A stretch of DNA of 64,000 bases, taken from NCBI GenBank assembly GCA_002708765.1, contig PAPD01000018.1:67794-131793 (forward strand). Direction: 5' to 3'. Both the position numbers and the translations under genes were made by a program. Position 1 is the first letter of the stretch; every line of letters starts with the position of its first letter. The notes below the pieces were generated by a model. That model was not told the DNA's origin. It ran no database searches and saw only the letters and a list, made by a program, of their open reading frames with translations. Below are positions 25,387-36,152 of this stretch, piece after piece. Source of the DNA: Gammaproteobacteria bacterium (lineage in GTDB: Bacteria > Pseudomonadota > Gammaproteobacteria > Pseudomonadales > Azotimanducaceae).

Positions 25387-26208
25387 TCAGTTCGACGCCA
25401 AAATCTTTAGATAGTCTGGCCAGTTAAAACTTTTATCACCAACGACTATAAAATAAGGGTTTAGATAACTTTCTTTGGTATTGTACCTAAGGGTATTAAA
25501 AGATAAGTCGAAAACACGCCCTCCAGAGGCCTCTACGACAGCCTGAGCGGCCGCAGTGTCCCATTCCGAAGTGGGGGCGAGTCTCGGATAAATGTCTGCT
25601 TTACCTTCAGCGATAAGGCAGAATTTAAGAGAGCTTCCCACATTCACAGTATTTAACTTGAGGAACCTCTTAGACATTTCCAACAAGAATTTTTTAAGAT
25701 TTTCCTCCCCATGACGCCGACTAGCCACAATTCCTAACTCTTTTTCTGACGAAACTGCTCTAGTCCCCAAGGGGATCCTATCTCCATCCAATTCAAAAAA
25801 GCTTTGATTCGCTATAGTATCTCCAAAATAGAGCTTATCCTGGACCGGCACATAAACAACGCCAGCAATTGGATTGCCTCGATTAATCAAAGCGATATTT
25901 ATTGTGAACTCACCGTTTCTACTTATAAACTCTTTCGTTCCATCTAGTGGATCAACTAGAAAAAAAGTTTCCCAAAGGCTCCTTTCTTTATATGGCAGTT
26001 CTTCAGACTCTTCCGACAAGATAGGAATATCAGGATGCTTTAAACGCAAGCGATTGCATATCAATCTATGTGCTTCTTTATCAGCCAGCGTTAAGGGGGA
26101 ACTATCTGATTTGATCTCTATCGAAACATTATCTCTCCCGTAGATTTCAAGAACTGCCTCACCAGCTTCCCTGGCGGCCTCAATCATCGAATCAAATATC
26201 TTCGACAT
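25387..26208 (-). CDS. cysQ: 3'(2'),5'-bisphosphate nucleotidase CysQ
   Basis: Removes the 3' phosphate from PAP (and PAPS), recycling the by-product of sulfate assimilation. The Li-sensitive phosphatase motifs are present: L-S-E-E-S-E-E with Glu near residue 67, D-P-L-D-G-T at 86-91 and W-D-T-A-A-A-Q-A-V near 218. These ligate Mg and carry the inositol monophosphatase-superfamily fold. At 273 residues it is slightly longer than E. coli CysQ (246). It stands alone on the minus strand with the structured element just downstream. Divergent from hslR. Confidence 0.93.
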   Translation of the reverse strand: MSKIFDSMIEAAREAGEAVLEIYGRDNVSIEIKSDSSPLTLADKEAHRLICNRLRLKHPDIPILSEESEELPYKERSLWETFFLVDPLDGTKEFISRNGEFTINIALINRGNPIAGVVYVPVQDKLYFGDTIANQSFFELDGDRIPLGTRAVSSEKELGIVASRRHGEENLKKFLLEMSKRFLKLNTVNVGSSLKFCLIAEGKADIYPRLAPTSEWDTAAAQAVVEASGGRVFDLSFNTLRYNTKESYLNPYFIVVGDKSFNWPDYLKILASN

Positions 26209-26277
26209 AATGCAATATCTCGGTTACTTTCAAAGAAAAAACAGAAATCAAATTTACTCAAATCAACATGACTAAGT

Positions 26278-26301
26278 AAACTATTTAGTTTGTTGTATAA
26301 T
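26278..26301 (+). promoter_or_regulatory. Promoter candidate for the hslR-gshA-acpH-dsbB run
   Basis: A consensus -10 TATAAT (26296-26301) lies about 100 bases before hslR. An inverted repeat AAACTA-TT-TAGTTT (26278-26291) fills the spacer, as an operator would. The -35 region is poor, which suits an activated or regulated promoter. Confidence 0.45.
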
Positions 26302-26397
26302 GTTAGCTGGATTTAAAATAATCATATATAAGCTATGGGTACTGGTTTTCTGGGTTAACTTTTAGCGTTTTTTTAATGCATACTAGGAAATCGAATT

Positions 26398-26778
26398 ATG
26401 GATGTACGTTTGGATAAATGGCTTTGGGCTGCCCGATTTTATAGAACCAGGCAAAAAGCTATTTCGGCAATAAAAGGGGGACAGGTTCAAGTAAACGGCC
26501 AAAGATGTAAGCCGAGCAGAGCTCTTTCTGTTGAAGACAGGATAGATCTGTCAATAGAGAAATACCCAAAGACGGTCTTAGTCAGACAACTTTCAATTCA
26601 GCGAAGGTCTGCTCAACTCGCACAAAATCTATTCGAAGAAACACAAGAAAGTATTAAGGCTAGAGAAATAATGGAAAGAGAAAAAACCACAAAGAAAGAT
26701 TCCTATAGACAAGAAGCAAGGCCAACAAAAAAACAACGTCGCCAGATCGTGCGCTTTAAAGATCATAACCTTATTTAG
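26398..26778 (+). CDS. hslR: RNA-binding S4-domain protein, Hsp15 (HslR) type
   Basis: A 126-residue protein opening with V-R-L-D-K-W-L-W-A-A-R-F-Y-R-T-R-Q-K-A, the S4 RNA-binding fold start shared with Hsp15, RluB and ribosomal S4. Hsp15 rescues stalled 50S subunits carrying nascent chains. V-N-G-Q-R-C-K-P-S-R near 32-41 completes the S4 module; the C-terminal third is a basic tail (K-K-Q-R-R-Q-I-V-R-F). AGGAAA precedes the ATG by 8 bases. It heads a run with gshA 11 bases later. No heat-shock promoter was recognised, so heat induction is not claimed. Confidence 0.88.
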   Translation: MDVRLDKWLWAARFYRTRQKAISAIKGGQVQVNGQRCKPSRALSVEDRIDLSIEKYPKTVLVRQLSIQRRSAQLAQNLFEETQESIKAREIMEREKTTKKDSYRQEARPTKKQRRQIVRFKDHNLI

Positions 26779-26789
26779 TTTTCTATTGT

Positions 26790-28367
26790 ATGAAACATCT
26801 AACAACTCAGTTCCTAGAGGGTGAAACCCTTAACGAGATAAAGAAGCTATTTGCATTCAATAGAGGAATTGAAAGAGAGACTCTCCGAGTTACAACGAAA
26901 GGGGATCTTTCGCAAAAAGCAGCTCCAAGTTCACTAGGGAACATACTTACTAACCCATTTATAACTGCTGACTTCGCGGAAGCTCAGCCTGAACTAATAA
27001 CCTCAGTGCATCAATCTCCGTCTGCAGTTCTTGAAGAATTGAGAAAAATACATATTTTTGTCTCAGAGAATCTGGGGGAAGAACTAATGTGGTCCACTAG
27101 CATGCCTTGTCGCCTTCCTCCTGATCCAGAAATAGCGGTGGCTAATTTTGGAAAAACTAATCTAGGACGGCTAAAAAACTTATATCGAGAAGGTCTTGCA
27201 AAAAGATATGGAAAACAAATGCAGACGATTTGTGCGATTCATTATAATTTTTCATTTAATAACAAGTTCTGGAAAAAGCTAAAGCATATCGAAGGTTCCA
27301 CAAGCCCTCTAACTAAATTTAAATCGGATAGATACTTCGACCTTATGCGGAATTTCCGCAGATTATCATGGCTTTTAACGTATTTGTATGGAGCCTCACC
27401 GGCGATCTGTTCTTCTTTTGTAAAAAATAAAGACGCTCTTCATGTTTTAAAATACGACGACACAACATTTTTTATGCCATTTGCTACCTCTTTAAGATCA
27501 GGTGATTTAGGGTATCAGAGCAAAGTACAAAGAGAACACGTCAGAATTTCTTATAATGGACTGTCAGAATATGCTTCATCATTAAAAAACGCGATACAGA
27601 AGGAACATCAAGCATATGTCCTTCTAGACAACCTTCCAAAAAATGAAAAATCTCAGATCAGTTCTAACCTGTTGCAGAGCGAGGCCGAGTTTTATACTTC
27701 GATCAGAGCTAAAACAAACCTTCAAACAGGAGAAAATTTCATCAAATCACTTCTGAATAGAGGAGTGGAGTATGTTGAGCTCCGCCTACTGGATCTAAAT
27801 CCTTTCTCCCCTACGGGGATTACCGAGGAACAAATTCGTTTTCTAGACATCTTTTTGCTATTTTGCTTAGTGTCAAAAAGCCAGAAAGATGATCGAAAAA
27901 CAGAAGATGATAACTCCCACAACCATTTTCTTACGGCACTTGAGGGCAGAAACAGAGAGACCATTCTTTCAGATGCGGGTAATAAACGAACATTATATCG
28001 CTGGGCAAATGAAATTCTAGATAGCTTTAAAGAACTGTCAGACTTCCTTGATAACATAGAGGGTTCTACTAGATATAGTGAAAGCCTGAAACAACAACAG
28101 AAATTGATTAGAGACCCTGAGCTTACTCCGAGCGGAAAAATGTTGTTACAGATGCAAGAGAGAGAGATTTCCTTTCTCGATTTTGGAATCAGCAAAGCTA
28201 AGGAATATAGAGACTATTACAATGGAACTGAGCTTCATCCCAATGAACTCAAGTTCCTTCAAGACATAAGTAATAAAAGTCATGGGGTTGCAAAAAAACT
28301 AGAAGAAGAACCAAGCAATCATTTTGATGAATATTTAAAAGATTTCCTGTCCGGTTATAACAACTAA
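26790..28367 (+). CDS. gshA: Glutamate-cysteine ligase
   Basis: Makes gamma-glutamylcysteine, the committed step of glutathione synthesis. The 525-residue length and the gammaproteobacterial (group 1) landmarks fit: F-N-R-G-I-E-R-E-T-L-R-V-T near residues 24-36, with the metal-binding Glu residues, a Y-L-Y-G-A-S-P-A stretch near 197, and V-E-Y-V-E-L-R-L-L-D near 325. The start at 26790 has no clear ribosome-binding site and may be coupled to hslR. Glutathione supply is a plausible link with the upstream MAPEG-type enzyme elsewhere in the window, but that is only inference. Confidence 0.93.
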   Translation: MKHLTTQFLEGETLNEIKKLFAFNRGIERETLRVTTKGDLSQKAAPSSLGNILTNPFITADFAEAQPELITSVHQSPSAVLEELRKIHIFVSENLGEELMWSTSMPCRLPPDPEIAVANFGKTNLGRLKNLYREGLAKRYGKQMQTICAIHYNFSFNNKFWKKLKHIEGSTSPLTKFKSDRYFDLMRNFRRLSWLLTYLYGASPAICSSFVKNKDALHVLKYDDTTFFMPFATSLRSGDLGYQSKVQREHVRISYNGLSEYASSLKNAIQKEHQAYVLLDNLPKNEKSQISSNLLQSEAEFYTSIRAKTNLQTGENFIKSLLNRGVEYVELRLLDLNPFSPTGITEEQIRFLDIFLLFCLVSKSQKDDRKTEDDNSHNHFLTALEGRNRETILSDAGNKRTLYRWANEILDSFKELSDFLDNIEGSTRYSESLKQQQKLIRDPELTPSGKMLLQMQEREISFLDFGISKAKEYRDYYNGTELHPNELKFLQDISNKSHGVAKKLEEEPSNHFDEYLKDFLSGYNN

Positions 28368-28377
28368 AGGAAATAAG

Positions 28378-28996
28378 TTGAATTTTCTTGCACACTTCGC
28401 ACTTTCACATCAGACAAAAAATTTGGTAGCCGGAAGCTTTTTAGGAGATTTTATTAAAGGGAGACTAACCGGCAAATACGAGCAGGAAGTCGAAACAGGC
28501 ATCAAACTGCATCGAGCAGTTGACAAATATTCTGATTCTCATCCAATTGCCGAGAAAAGCAAAAATAGATATGGATTCAAGTTTCGAAGATTCGGGGGGA
28601 TCATTACGGATTTAGCATATGACCATCTGCTAGCTAGATCCTGGGAGAAGTTCTATTCGATGCCGTTACAGAAGTTTTCTCAAAAGGTTATGCAAGATCT
28701 CGTTTCATTTGATCATCTTCCTGAAGAAGCTGCTTTTTTAGCTGAAAAAATGTTAATCCACAAATCCCTAGAGAATTTCGCTTCTGAATCTTTTATCGTC
28801 AAAGCATGCGAGAATATAGACAGGAGATTAAAATACAGAAATCCAATGCGGGCAGCGCCAAGAATAATAATAGAAAAGAGACAGGAACTAGAAAATGATT
28901 TCGAACTTTTTTTCCCTCAGTTGAAAGAATTTGCGTCTGAATGGCTTATTTTAAATGGGACTCAGATAAAACCAAAAAAGAATTTCGGAACCAGAA

Positions 28997-29013
<17 letters not shown>
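28378..29013 (+). CDS. acpH: Acyl-carrier-protein phosphodiesterase (AcpH)
   Basis: Removes the 4'-phosphopantetheine arm from ACP. Starts at TTG, supported by AAGGAA 8 bases upstream and by the N-terminal N-F-L-A-H-F-A-L-S-H that opens this HD-like family; no ATG is available nearby. G-D-F-I-K-G near residue 22-27 and H-R-A-V-D-K-Y-S-D near 46-54 hold the metal-binding His/Asp residues. At 211 residues it is longer than E. coli AcpH (193), with an extra basic C-tail. It follows gshA by 10 bases and overlaps dsbB by 17 bases. Confidence 0.87.
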
Positions 29014-30605
<1,592 letters not shown>

Positions 30606-30705
30606 GTTAAATCAAGAACTTTTATCCTAGTTTTTTGTAATTAATATTGTTTATTATGAGCGGTAGGCTTAGGATAGGATTTGATTTGGGAATATAGAGA
30701 AGAAA

Positions 30706-31029
30706 ATGGCTGACATAGAACACATATCTGATGAATCATTTGACGCAGAAGTGTTGAGCTCCGAGTTGCCGGTCTTAGTAGACTATTGGGCTGAGTGGTG
30801 TGGGCCATGCAAAGTTATTGCTCCAGTTCTAGAAGAAATCGCTAGAGAGTACGAAGGAAAAATGAAAGTGTGCAAATTAGACATCGACTCTAATGAAGCA
30901 ACACCTCCAAAATATGGAATAAGAGGAATTCCGACCCTTATGCTTTTCAAAGATGGAAATGTCGAAGCTACAAAAGTAGGAGCTCTCTCGAAATCTCAGC
31001 TAACCGAATTTCTCGACAGCAATATTTAA
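30706..31029 (+). CDS. trxA: Thioredoxin 1
   Basis: Cytoplasmic disulfide reductase, 107 residues. The active site is W-C-G-P-C-K with Cys32 and Cys35, exactly as in E. coli numbering, and the cis-proline is in G-I-P-T-L near 74-78. The buried Asp before it (D-Y-W) corresponds to Asp26. GAGAAG precedes the ATG. It is just upstream of rho, the standard gammaproteobacterial neighbour, but a separate promoter for rho lies in the gap. Confidence 0.96.
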   Translation: MADIEHISDESFDAEVLSSELPVLVDYWAEWCGPCKVIAPVLEEIAREYEGKMKVCKLDIDSNEATPPKYGIRGIPTLMLFKDGNVEATKVGALSKSQLTEFLDSNI

Positions 31030-31041
31030 AGGAAAAAAGTG

Positions 31042-31069
31042 TTGACAACTTGAATAAAAAGTTTAATTT
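31042..31069 (+). promoter_or_regulatory. Sigma-70 promoter for rho
   Basis: A perfect -35 TTGACA (31042-31047), 16-base spacer and -10-like TAATTT (31064-31069) lie in the 178-base trxA-rho gap. Transcription would leave a leader of about 130 bases before the rho ATG; rho leaders in enterobacteria mediate autoregulation. Confidence 0.6.
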
Positions 31070-31207
31070 AGCGGGTCACCAGTTTAAATAAATGTAAAAA
31101 GAGTTTAATCCAAAAGACCTCCTTCCTCGAAAAGTAATTTCAAAAGTAATCGCTGAAATAATTTCATTCTATCTACTAGGCCCTTCGCCAATTTAAAAAG
31201 TGACCCT

Positions 31208-32467
31208 ATGAACTTAACTGACCTTAAAACTAAACCAATACCTGAACTACTTGAGATTGCGCACGAGATGGGAATGGACAATCTCGGGCGATCAAGAAAA
31301 CAAGAAATAATCGCCAACGTCCTTCGCAAGCACGCCAAATCCGGAGAAGCAATTTATGGAGATGGAACGTTAGAAATTCTCCAAGATGGCTTCGGTTTTC
31401 TTAGATCTCCAGATAGCTCCTACTTAGCTGGTCCAGACGATATCTATGTGTCACCCAGCCAAATTAGAAGGTTTAACCTAAGAACAGGAGACTCTGTTTC
31501 AGGCAAGATCAGACCTCCAAAGGATAGTGAACGGTATTTCGCTCTCTTAAAAGTCGATCAGATAAACTTTAGTGATCCATCTGAAAGCAAAAACAAGATT
31601 TTATTTGAAAACCTTACTCCTCTTTTCCCAGATGAGGCCCTAGCTCTGCAAGCGGGAAATGGCAGCACAGAGGATCTTACCTCCCGAATAATCGATTTAA
31701 CATCTCCTATGGGTAAAGGACAAAGAGCACTCATTGTCTCGCCTCCAAAAGCAGGGAAAACTCTTATTTTGCAGAATGTTGCGCAATCTATCATGCGAAA
31801 CAACCCAGAATGCCACCTTATAGTCTTGCTTATCGATGAGCGCCCGGAAGAAGTTACCGAAATGCAAAGATCAGTTAGAGGGGAGGTCGTAGCTAGTACA
31901 TTCGACGAACCACCATCCCGACACGTTCAAGTTGCGGATATGGTTATCGAGAAAGCAAAACGATTGGTAGAGCAAAAAACAAATGTGGTTATTCTTCTAG
32001 ACTCTATTACTCGTCTGGCGAGGGCATATAATACTGTTATACCAGCATCAGGTAAGGTTCTGACGGGGGGGGTAGATGCCCATGCATTAGAAAGACCTAA
32101 GCGGTTTTTCGGTGCGGCTAGAAATATCGAAGAAGGTGGTAGCCTAACAATAATAGCTACCTGCCTGATAGATACTGGGTCAAAAATGGACGAAGTTATT
32201 TACGAGGAATTTAAAGGAACCGGCAATTTAGAGCTGCACCTGGAAAGAAAAATCGCAGAAAAGAGAGTATATCCTGCGATAAACATAAGGCGCTCTGGCA
32301 CGAGGAGAGAAGATTTGTTGATGTCAGAAGAGGAATTGCAAAAGGTATGGATTTTGAGGAAGATCCTGCATGAAATGGATGACTTAGCGGCTATTGAATT
32401 TTTGCTCGAGAGGATGAAAAAAACAAAGACCAACGAGGAATTCTTTGCTTCAATGAAACGTAATTGA
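31208..32467 (+). CDS. rho: Transcription termination factor Rho
   Basis: Hexameric RNA-dependent ATPase that ends transcripts. 419 residues, identical in length to E. coli Rho. The N-terminal helical and OSB RNA-binding parts include G-F-G-F-L-R-S near 61-67. P-P-K-A-G-K-T near 179-185 is the Walker A, and V-I-L-L-D-S-I-T-R near 262-270 the Walker B. The Q-loop L-T-G-G-V-D-A is near 282. It is followed at once by the flavin reductase gene; in many relatives ubiD sits between them. Confidence 0.97.
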   Translation: MNLTDLKTKPIPELLEIAHEMGMDNLGRSRKQEIIANVLRKHAKSGEAIYGDGTLEILQDGFGFLRSPDSSYLAGPDDIYVSPSQIRRFNLRTGDSVSGKIRPPKDSERYFALLKVDQINFSDPSESKNKILFENLTPLFPDEALALQAGNGSTEDLTSRIIDLTSPMGKGQRALIVSPPKAGKTLILQNVAQSIMRNNPECHLIVLLIDERPEEVTEMQRSVRGEVVASTFDEPPSRHVQVADMVIEKAKRLVEQKTNVVILLDSITRLARAYNTVIPASGKVLTGGVDAHALERPKRFFGAARNIEEGGSLTIIATCLIDTGSKMDEVIYEEFKGTGNLELHLERKIAEKRVYPAINIRRSGTRREDLLMSEEELQKVWILRKILHEMDDLAAIEFLLERMKKTKTNEEFFASMKRN

Positions 32468-32472
32468 TAGAA

Positions 32473-33198
32473 ATGAAGAGCTTTAGGTGCACAATATCTT
32501 CGATCGAAAACTACAACAAGGACACAAGAAAGGTTTTATTGGACCTTAAAAACGAAGAAAATTTTAAATTCTTTGCAGGTCAGTATATTCAGATCCTGAC
32601 TCCTCATAAAAAATTTCCTTTCTCGATTGCAAACGCACCAAATTACTCATCCCATATAGAACTTCATGTTCGGCCTACGCCCGGGTCCGAGGACTCAGAA
32701 ATTATCGAATCAATAATTAATTCATCTAGAGATCTTCAAATAGAAGGGCCCTTGGGCGACTGCTACATGGAGGAGAAACCTGACAAACCATTAATTCTCA
32801 TTGCAGCCAGCACCGGCATTACGCAGATGAAGAGCATCATTGAATTTCTTGAACCGCAAGGCTTCACCAAATCAACATATCTATATTGGGGAGTTGTTTC
32901 GGTAGAAGATCTATATTTAGAAAAACTTTGTAAAGCATGGGATAACTTGAATTCTAATTTTCATTATATTCCAGTTGTTAGCGAACCCAGTACCTCGAAG
33001 CAATGGGAGGGAAGAACTGGCTTAGTTGGAAAGGCTGTGCTAAAAGATTTCGAGGACCTATCTGACATCGAAGTATATGTGTCTGGCAGCGCAGGAATGG
33101 TTTACGCAACTTTAGACGCATTTCTAGAAAAGGGAATGCCCAAAACAAACATGCATTCTGATATTTTTTCTCTTGTGCCTAGGGAGAAAAAGAGATGA
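32473..33198 (+). CDS. fre: NAD(P)H-flavin reductase-like oxidoreductase (Fre family)
   Basis: About 241 residues of the ferredoxin-NADP reductase fold without an iron-sulfur domain. F-A-G-Q-Y-I-Q-I near 36-43 and F-P-F-S-I-A-N-A-P near 51-59 bind flavin; L-I-A-A-S-T-G-I-T-Q near 112 is the nucleotide loop. Y-V-S-G-S-A-G-M near the C-end closes the site. Family members reduce free FMN/FAD or riboflavin. A TTG at 32464 overlapping the rho stop could add three residues; ATG 32473 is used. Adjacent to rho as in Pseudomonas, but without ubiD. Exact flavin not known. Confidence 0.78.
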   Translation: MKSFRCTISSIENYNKDTRKVLLDLKNEENFKFFAGQYIQILTPHKKFPFSIANAPNYSSHIELHVRPTPGSEDSEIIESIINSSRDLQIEGPLGDCYMEEKPDKPLILIAASTGITQMKSIIEFLEPQGFTKSTYLYWGVVSVEDLYLEKLCKAWDNLNSNFHYIPVVSEPSTSKQWEGRTGLVGKAVLKDFEDLSDIEVYVSGSAGMVYATLDAFLEKGMPKTNMHSDIFSLVPREKKR

Positions 33199-33202
33199 CT
33201 TT

Positions 33203-34330
33203 TTACTGTTTTTTTAAAATCTCTTCCCGAGCTTTTTTTAAATTACCGTTTTTAACATAAATTTCAATCAACTTTTCGCCCGCCAGAACACTACCTAGGT
33301 CCCTTCCCTTTTTATAAGACTGTTCGGCCATTTCATAATTATCCATTTCCTCGTAAAGCACCCCCTTACAAAAGTGCAGTCCTGGACTAGTTGGATAGGA
33401 TATCTCCCAATCATGCAACTTAATCTTTTTAGTTTCTAGGCTATCTTTTTTTGAATACGCGTAACAAAAAACTAGGTTTTCGTTCCACTTATCTTCTAGC
33501 AGGCTGGCTATAGATACTTCACAATTTGATTTTTCAGTAAGGCCTCTAAAGTAAGCTACGACCACCTCTTGATCATTTCTTAACACTTCATCTAAAGCAT
33601 CGAAGACATTTTTTAAGATAGAATCATTCTTTCTCGAATTTTCAAATGCAATCAGTGCAGCTTTTTTTTCATACTTTAGGTAATCCTCTGTTTCGACTTT
33701 CAGAGGTATCTTCCCGACTATACTATTCCAGTCCTTAGTTTCCAGAAACGAGGATAGTCTTAGCTTTTCCGAATAACTAGTTGCCGGATAATCATCTAAT
33801 ATATCTAAGGCTAAATGAGGATCGCCACGATCAAGAGCCATTTGAGCTTCTACGATATGTGTGACACGAGAAATATCTCCTGTCCCCTGGTACGCGAGTT
33901 TAAGAAATTTCTCACGATCATCAATCGCTCCTAATCTTTCAGCGGCCTTAGCCGCAAATAAGTAATTAACTCCATCAAACCCATCAGCAACACTTATCTT
34001 TTCAAAATAATCAATGGCGGTAACATAGTTTCCTTCTAGGAACGCGATTAAACCAGAACTCATAGCACTTAAATGAGGGATTTCCTGGTTCCTCTGAAAT
34101 AGCCATTTTCTGGAACTAGTGAGTGACAGTAAAAAAGCCCTGGTGAAACGAATTAGAATATAGAACAAACAAAAGCTTAAAATATAGAGACAAAAAAATA
34201 CCCATATGCTTGTCTGAAAAAAATAGTCTTCGTAGGTAAAAAGAACCAATCCTGGATCTCTTTCAATTATCACTCCCATAAATACCGCAAAGGATAGAAC
34301 CAAAATAAAGAGCGAAAGGAGAAATTTCAC
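33203..34330 (-). CDS. hemY: HemY-like TPR membrane protein
   Basis: 375 residues with two N-terminal hydrophobic segments (about 3-22 and 40-62) and a helical, TPR-rich cytoplasmic or periplasmic body, e.g. A-A-K-A-A-E-R-L-G near 127 and F-C-K-G-V-L-Y-E near 325. It is the last gene of hemC-hemD-hemX-hemY, overlapping hemX by 4 bases. Enterobacterial HemY has no proven enzyme activity and is thought to help assemble heme or tetrapyrrole steps at the membrane. It is not related to Gram-positive HemY. Convergent with the flavin reductase. Confidence 0.85.
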   Translation of the reverse strand: MKFLLSLFILVLSFAVFMGVIIERDPGLVLFTYEDYFFQTSIWVFFCLYILSFCLFYILIRFTRAFLLSLTSSRKWLFQRNQEIPHLSAMSSGLIAFLEGNYVTAIDYFEKISVADGFDGVNYLFAAKAAERLGAIDDREKFLKLAYQGTGDISRVTHIVEAQMALDRGDPHLALDILDDYPATSYSEKLRLSSFLETKDWNSIVGKIPLKVETEDYLKYEKKAALIAFENSRKNDSILKNVFDALDEVLRNDQEVVVAYFRGLTEKSNCEVSIASLLEDKWNENLVFCYAYSKKDSLETKKIKLHDWEISYPTSPGLHFCKGVLYEEMDNYEMAEQSYKKGRDLGSVLAGEKLIEIYVKNGNLKKAREEILKKQ

Positions 34331-35409
34331 CTAATCGCTTCCTCGTAGGCCATTATAGCAGCTCTAACGGAGGTCAGAGACTTGTTTAAACTATGGGTTC
34401 CAGAATCTATTGACAAATTAACAAGCTTTTCTAGTTCTGTTATTAATAACAAAACCCTGTTCTTTCGATCAAAGGGTCCAGATAAAAGATCTAGTGCTTC
34501 GTAAATAGCCTGCTGATAGGTTTGTTTGTTATTCGTTACTAAGGCAGATTGAGCGATATTAAGTTTTAACAAAATATTCTGTTTGAGATAATATTCCTGT
34601 TCAGGAAAGATTAAAGGCCTAAAAGTTGTATCGACCTTACCAAATTCAATCAGATTCACAAGCTTGGTAATCATAAAATCAATGCTAAATGATGAACTTA
34701 CAGACTCCCCCGATTCGAGGGACAATTCTTTCGAACTAACATCGGTACCTTGATGGCTAAAATCTTCAGGAGTTGCAGTTAACATACGAACCTCTTCCAT
34801 TAGATTCCCGAGTTTTACGTAGGCTTCTTCAAGATCATCATTATTCACTGCTTTCAACGCGATTATATCCTGCATCAGGGCATTCCTAAGAGCCGAGGTA
34901 CCGATTACTTTATTATTCTTTAATATCTCGCTTGCCTCTTCCAACAAGGACAGAGCAACAACAGAATCCCTACCGATTAAAACCCATTGGTTCGCTAGTT
35001 TAATAAGATAGTCTAGTTCTAATAATAAAAGAAAGTTTAAGTCTTTTCTGATTTCTCCTTTCAATTTCAAAAACTCAGCGTCAATAAATCGATCCCGCTC
35101 TTCGGTTTTTTTTGTTAATGCCTGTTGCAGACCTTTTAAATCGGTGAGCGTTTTGTTTCGATCTTTATATTTTTCTTTCAGAGAATTAACTGAAATTTCT
35201 AGCCGATTAATTTTCTCTTCTTGAGCTTTTAGGGATATGTGAAGGTCAGGTATCTTTGATAAGTAAGTTTCGTAACCAAGATAAAGAGCAAAGAAAAGTG
35301 AAACCCCGGCACCAAGAAAAGCGATAAAAAACCAAATAATAGGCCGTTTATCAGTTTCAATCCCTGTTTCATTTTTTTCTTCTTTGCTGAGCTGCTCACT
35401 ATCTGTCAA
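34327..35409 (-). CDS. hemX: HemX-like protein
   Basis: 360 residues. A charged N-tail is followed by one membrane segment near residues 26-46, then a coiled-coil region (roughly 55-110, e.g. L-K-A-Q-E-E-K-I-N-R-L-E) and a helical periplasmic-like domain. HemX proteins of gammaproteobacteria are often annotated as uroporphyrinogen-III C-methyltransferase, yet no SAM motif is visible here, so that activity is not claimed. It overlaps both hemD and hemY by 4 bases, so the four proteins are made together and may form a membrane heme-synthesis assembly. Confidence 0.85.
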   Translation of the reverse strand: MTDSEQLSKEEKNETGIETDKRPIIWFFIAFLGAGVSLFFALYLGYETYLSKIPDLHISLKAQEEKINRLEISVNSLKEKYKDRNKTLTDLKGLQQALTKKTEERDRFIDAEFLKLKGEIRKDLNFLLLLELDYLIKLANQWVLIGRDSVVALSLLEEASEILKNNKVIGTSALRNALMQDIIALKAVNNDDLEEAYVKLGNLMEEVRMLTATPEDFSHQGTDVSSKELSLESGESVSSSFSIDFMITKLVNLIEFGKVDTTFRPLIFPEQEYYLKQNILLKLNIAQSALVTNNKQTYQQAIYEALDLLSGPFDRKNRVLLLITELEKLVNLSIDSGTHSLNKSLTSVRAAIMAYEEAIR

Positions 35410-36152
35410 GTTAAACTCTCTCTCATGCTCATTATCGCCGAGTATAACTTTTGATCAGAAGCTCCGTCAGAATTCAAAACTTTAGAAAAACAAAATTGTT
35501 CAGCTTTCTTCGCAATCCTTGGAGATGGAACCACTAGACTATAATCTTCTAAAGACCCAGATAGATTAGAAATTAAGGATTTTAATATTTCCAGGCTAGT
35601 GGAGGTCAAGACCGTATGCGCTGAAATTTTCTTAGCGTTTCGATAATGCACTGGCTTTCTCCGATAAGCTTCAAGATAACTTACCTCCGCGCCCAATTCA
35701 GACAACCTTTTTGCCAATAACTCTCTACCGCCCTGACCACGAACGATCAAGATTTTATTTCTCTTAAGGTCCCTGAAAGTCTCCATTTCCAATAGTGATT
35801 CTGTTCCTGCTCTTTCGGGGAATTCTGCCAAGATATTCGACTTCTCAAGTTCATCTGCTGTTCCCCTGCCTATTGCCACCCATTTAAGGGAAGAGGGTAA
35901 GAATTCTAATTTTTCTTTTATCATTGGTATAAAATATCTGACTGCGTTTTTGCTAACAAAAACGACTTTATCAAAGCTCTCAAAACGATCGACGATATTG
36001 ATTTCAATTTTAGAGGCTTCCCTTTTTTCAATTTTAACCATTGGACGAATGATAACTTCCCATCCAGACTTGGTAAGTCTTTTGGCAAGCTTTTCATTCT
36101 CCCCTTTTGGCCGCGTTAATAGCACCTCAGCTCTCATTTTAAGTCTTGTCAT
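35406..36152 (-). CDS. hemD: Uroporphyrinogen-III synthase
   Basis: Cyclises hydroxymethylbilane to uroporphyrinogen III with inversion of ring D. 248 residues, two-domain fold; sequence conservation is always weak in this family. Supporting stretches are L-L-T-R-P-K-G-E-N-E near residue 11-20, F-V-S-K-N-A-V near 67, L-I-V-R-G-Q-G-G-R-E near 142 and a late T-S-T-S-L-E near 187. The position, overlapping hemC by 4 bases and hemX by 4 bases, makes the assignment secure. Confidence 0.9.
   Translation of the reverse strand: MTRLKMRAEVLLTRPKGENEKLAKRLTKSGWEVIIRPMVKIEKREASKIEINIVDRFESFDKVVFVSKNAVRYFIPMIKEKLEFLPSSLKWVAIGRGTADELEKSNILAEFPERAGTESLLEMETFRDLKRNKILIVRGQGGRELLAKRLSELGAEVSYLEAYRRKPVHYRNAKKISAHTVLTSTSLEILKSLISNLSGSLEDYSLVVPSPRIAKKAEQFCFSKVLNSDGASDQKLYSAIMSMRESLT

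Noticed and set aside
26398-26778. Sigma-32 heat-shock promoter for hslR
   Set aside because: No CTTGAA-N13/15-CCCCAT-like sequence was found upstream.
34327-35409. Uroporphyrinogen-III methyltransferase activity for HemX
   Set aside because: No SAM-binding motif; the annotation in databases comes from a historical fusion/neighbour effect.
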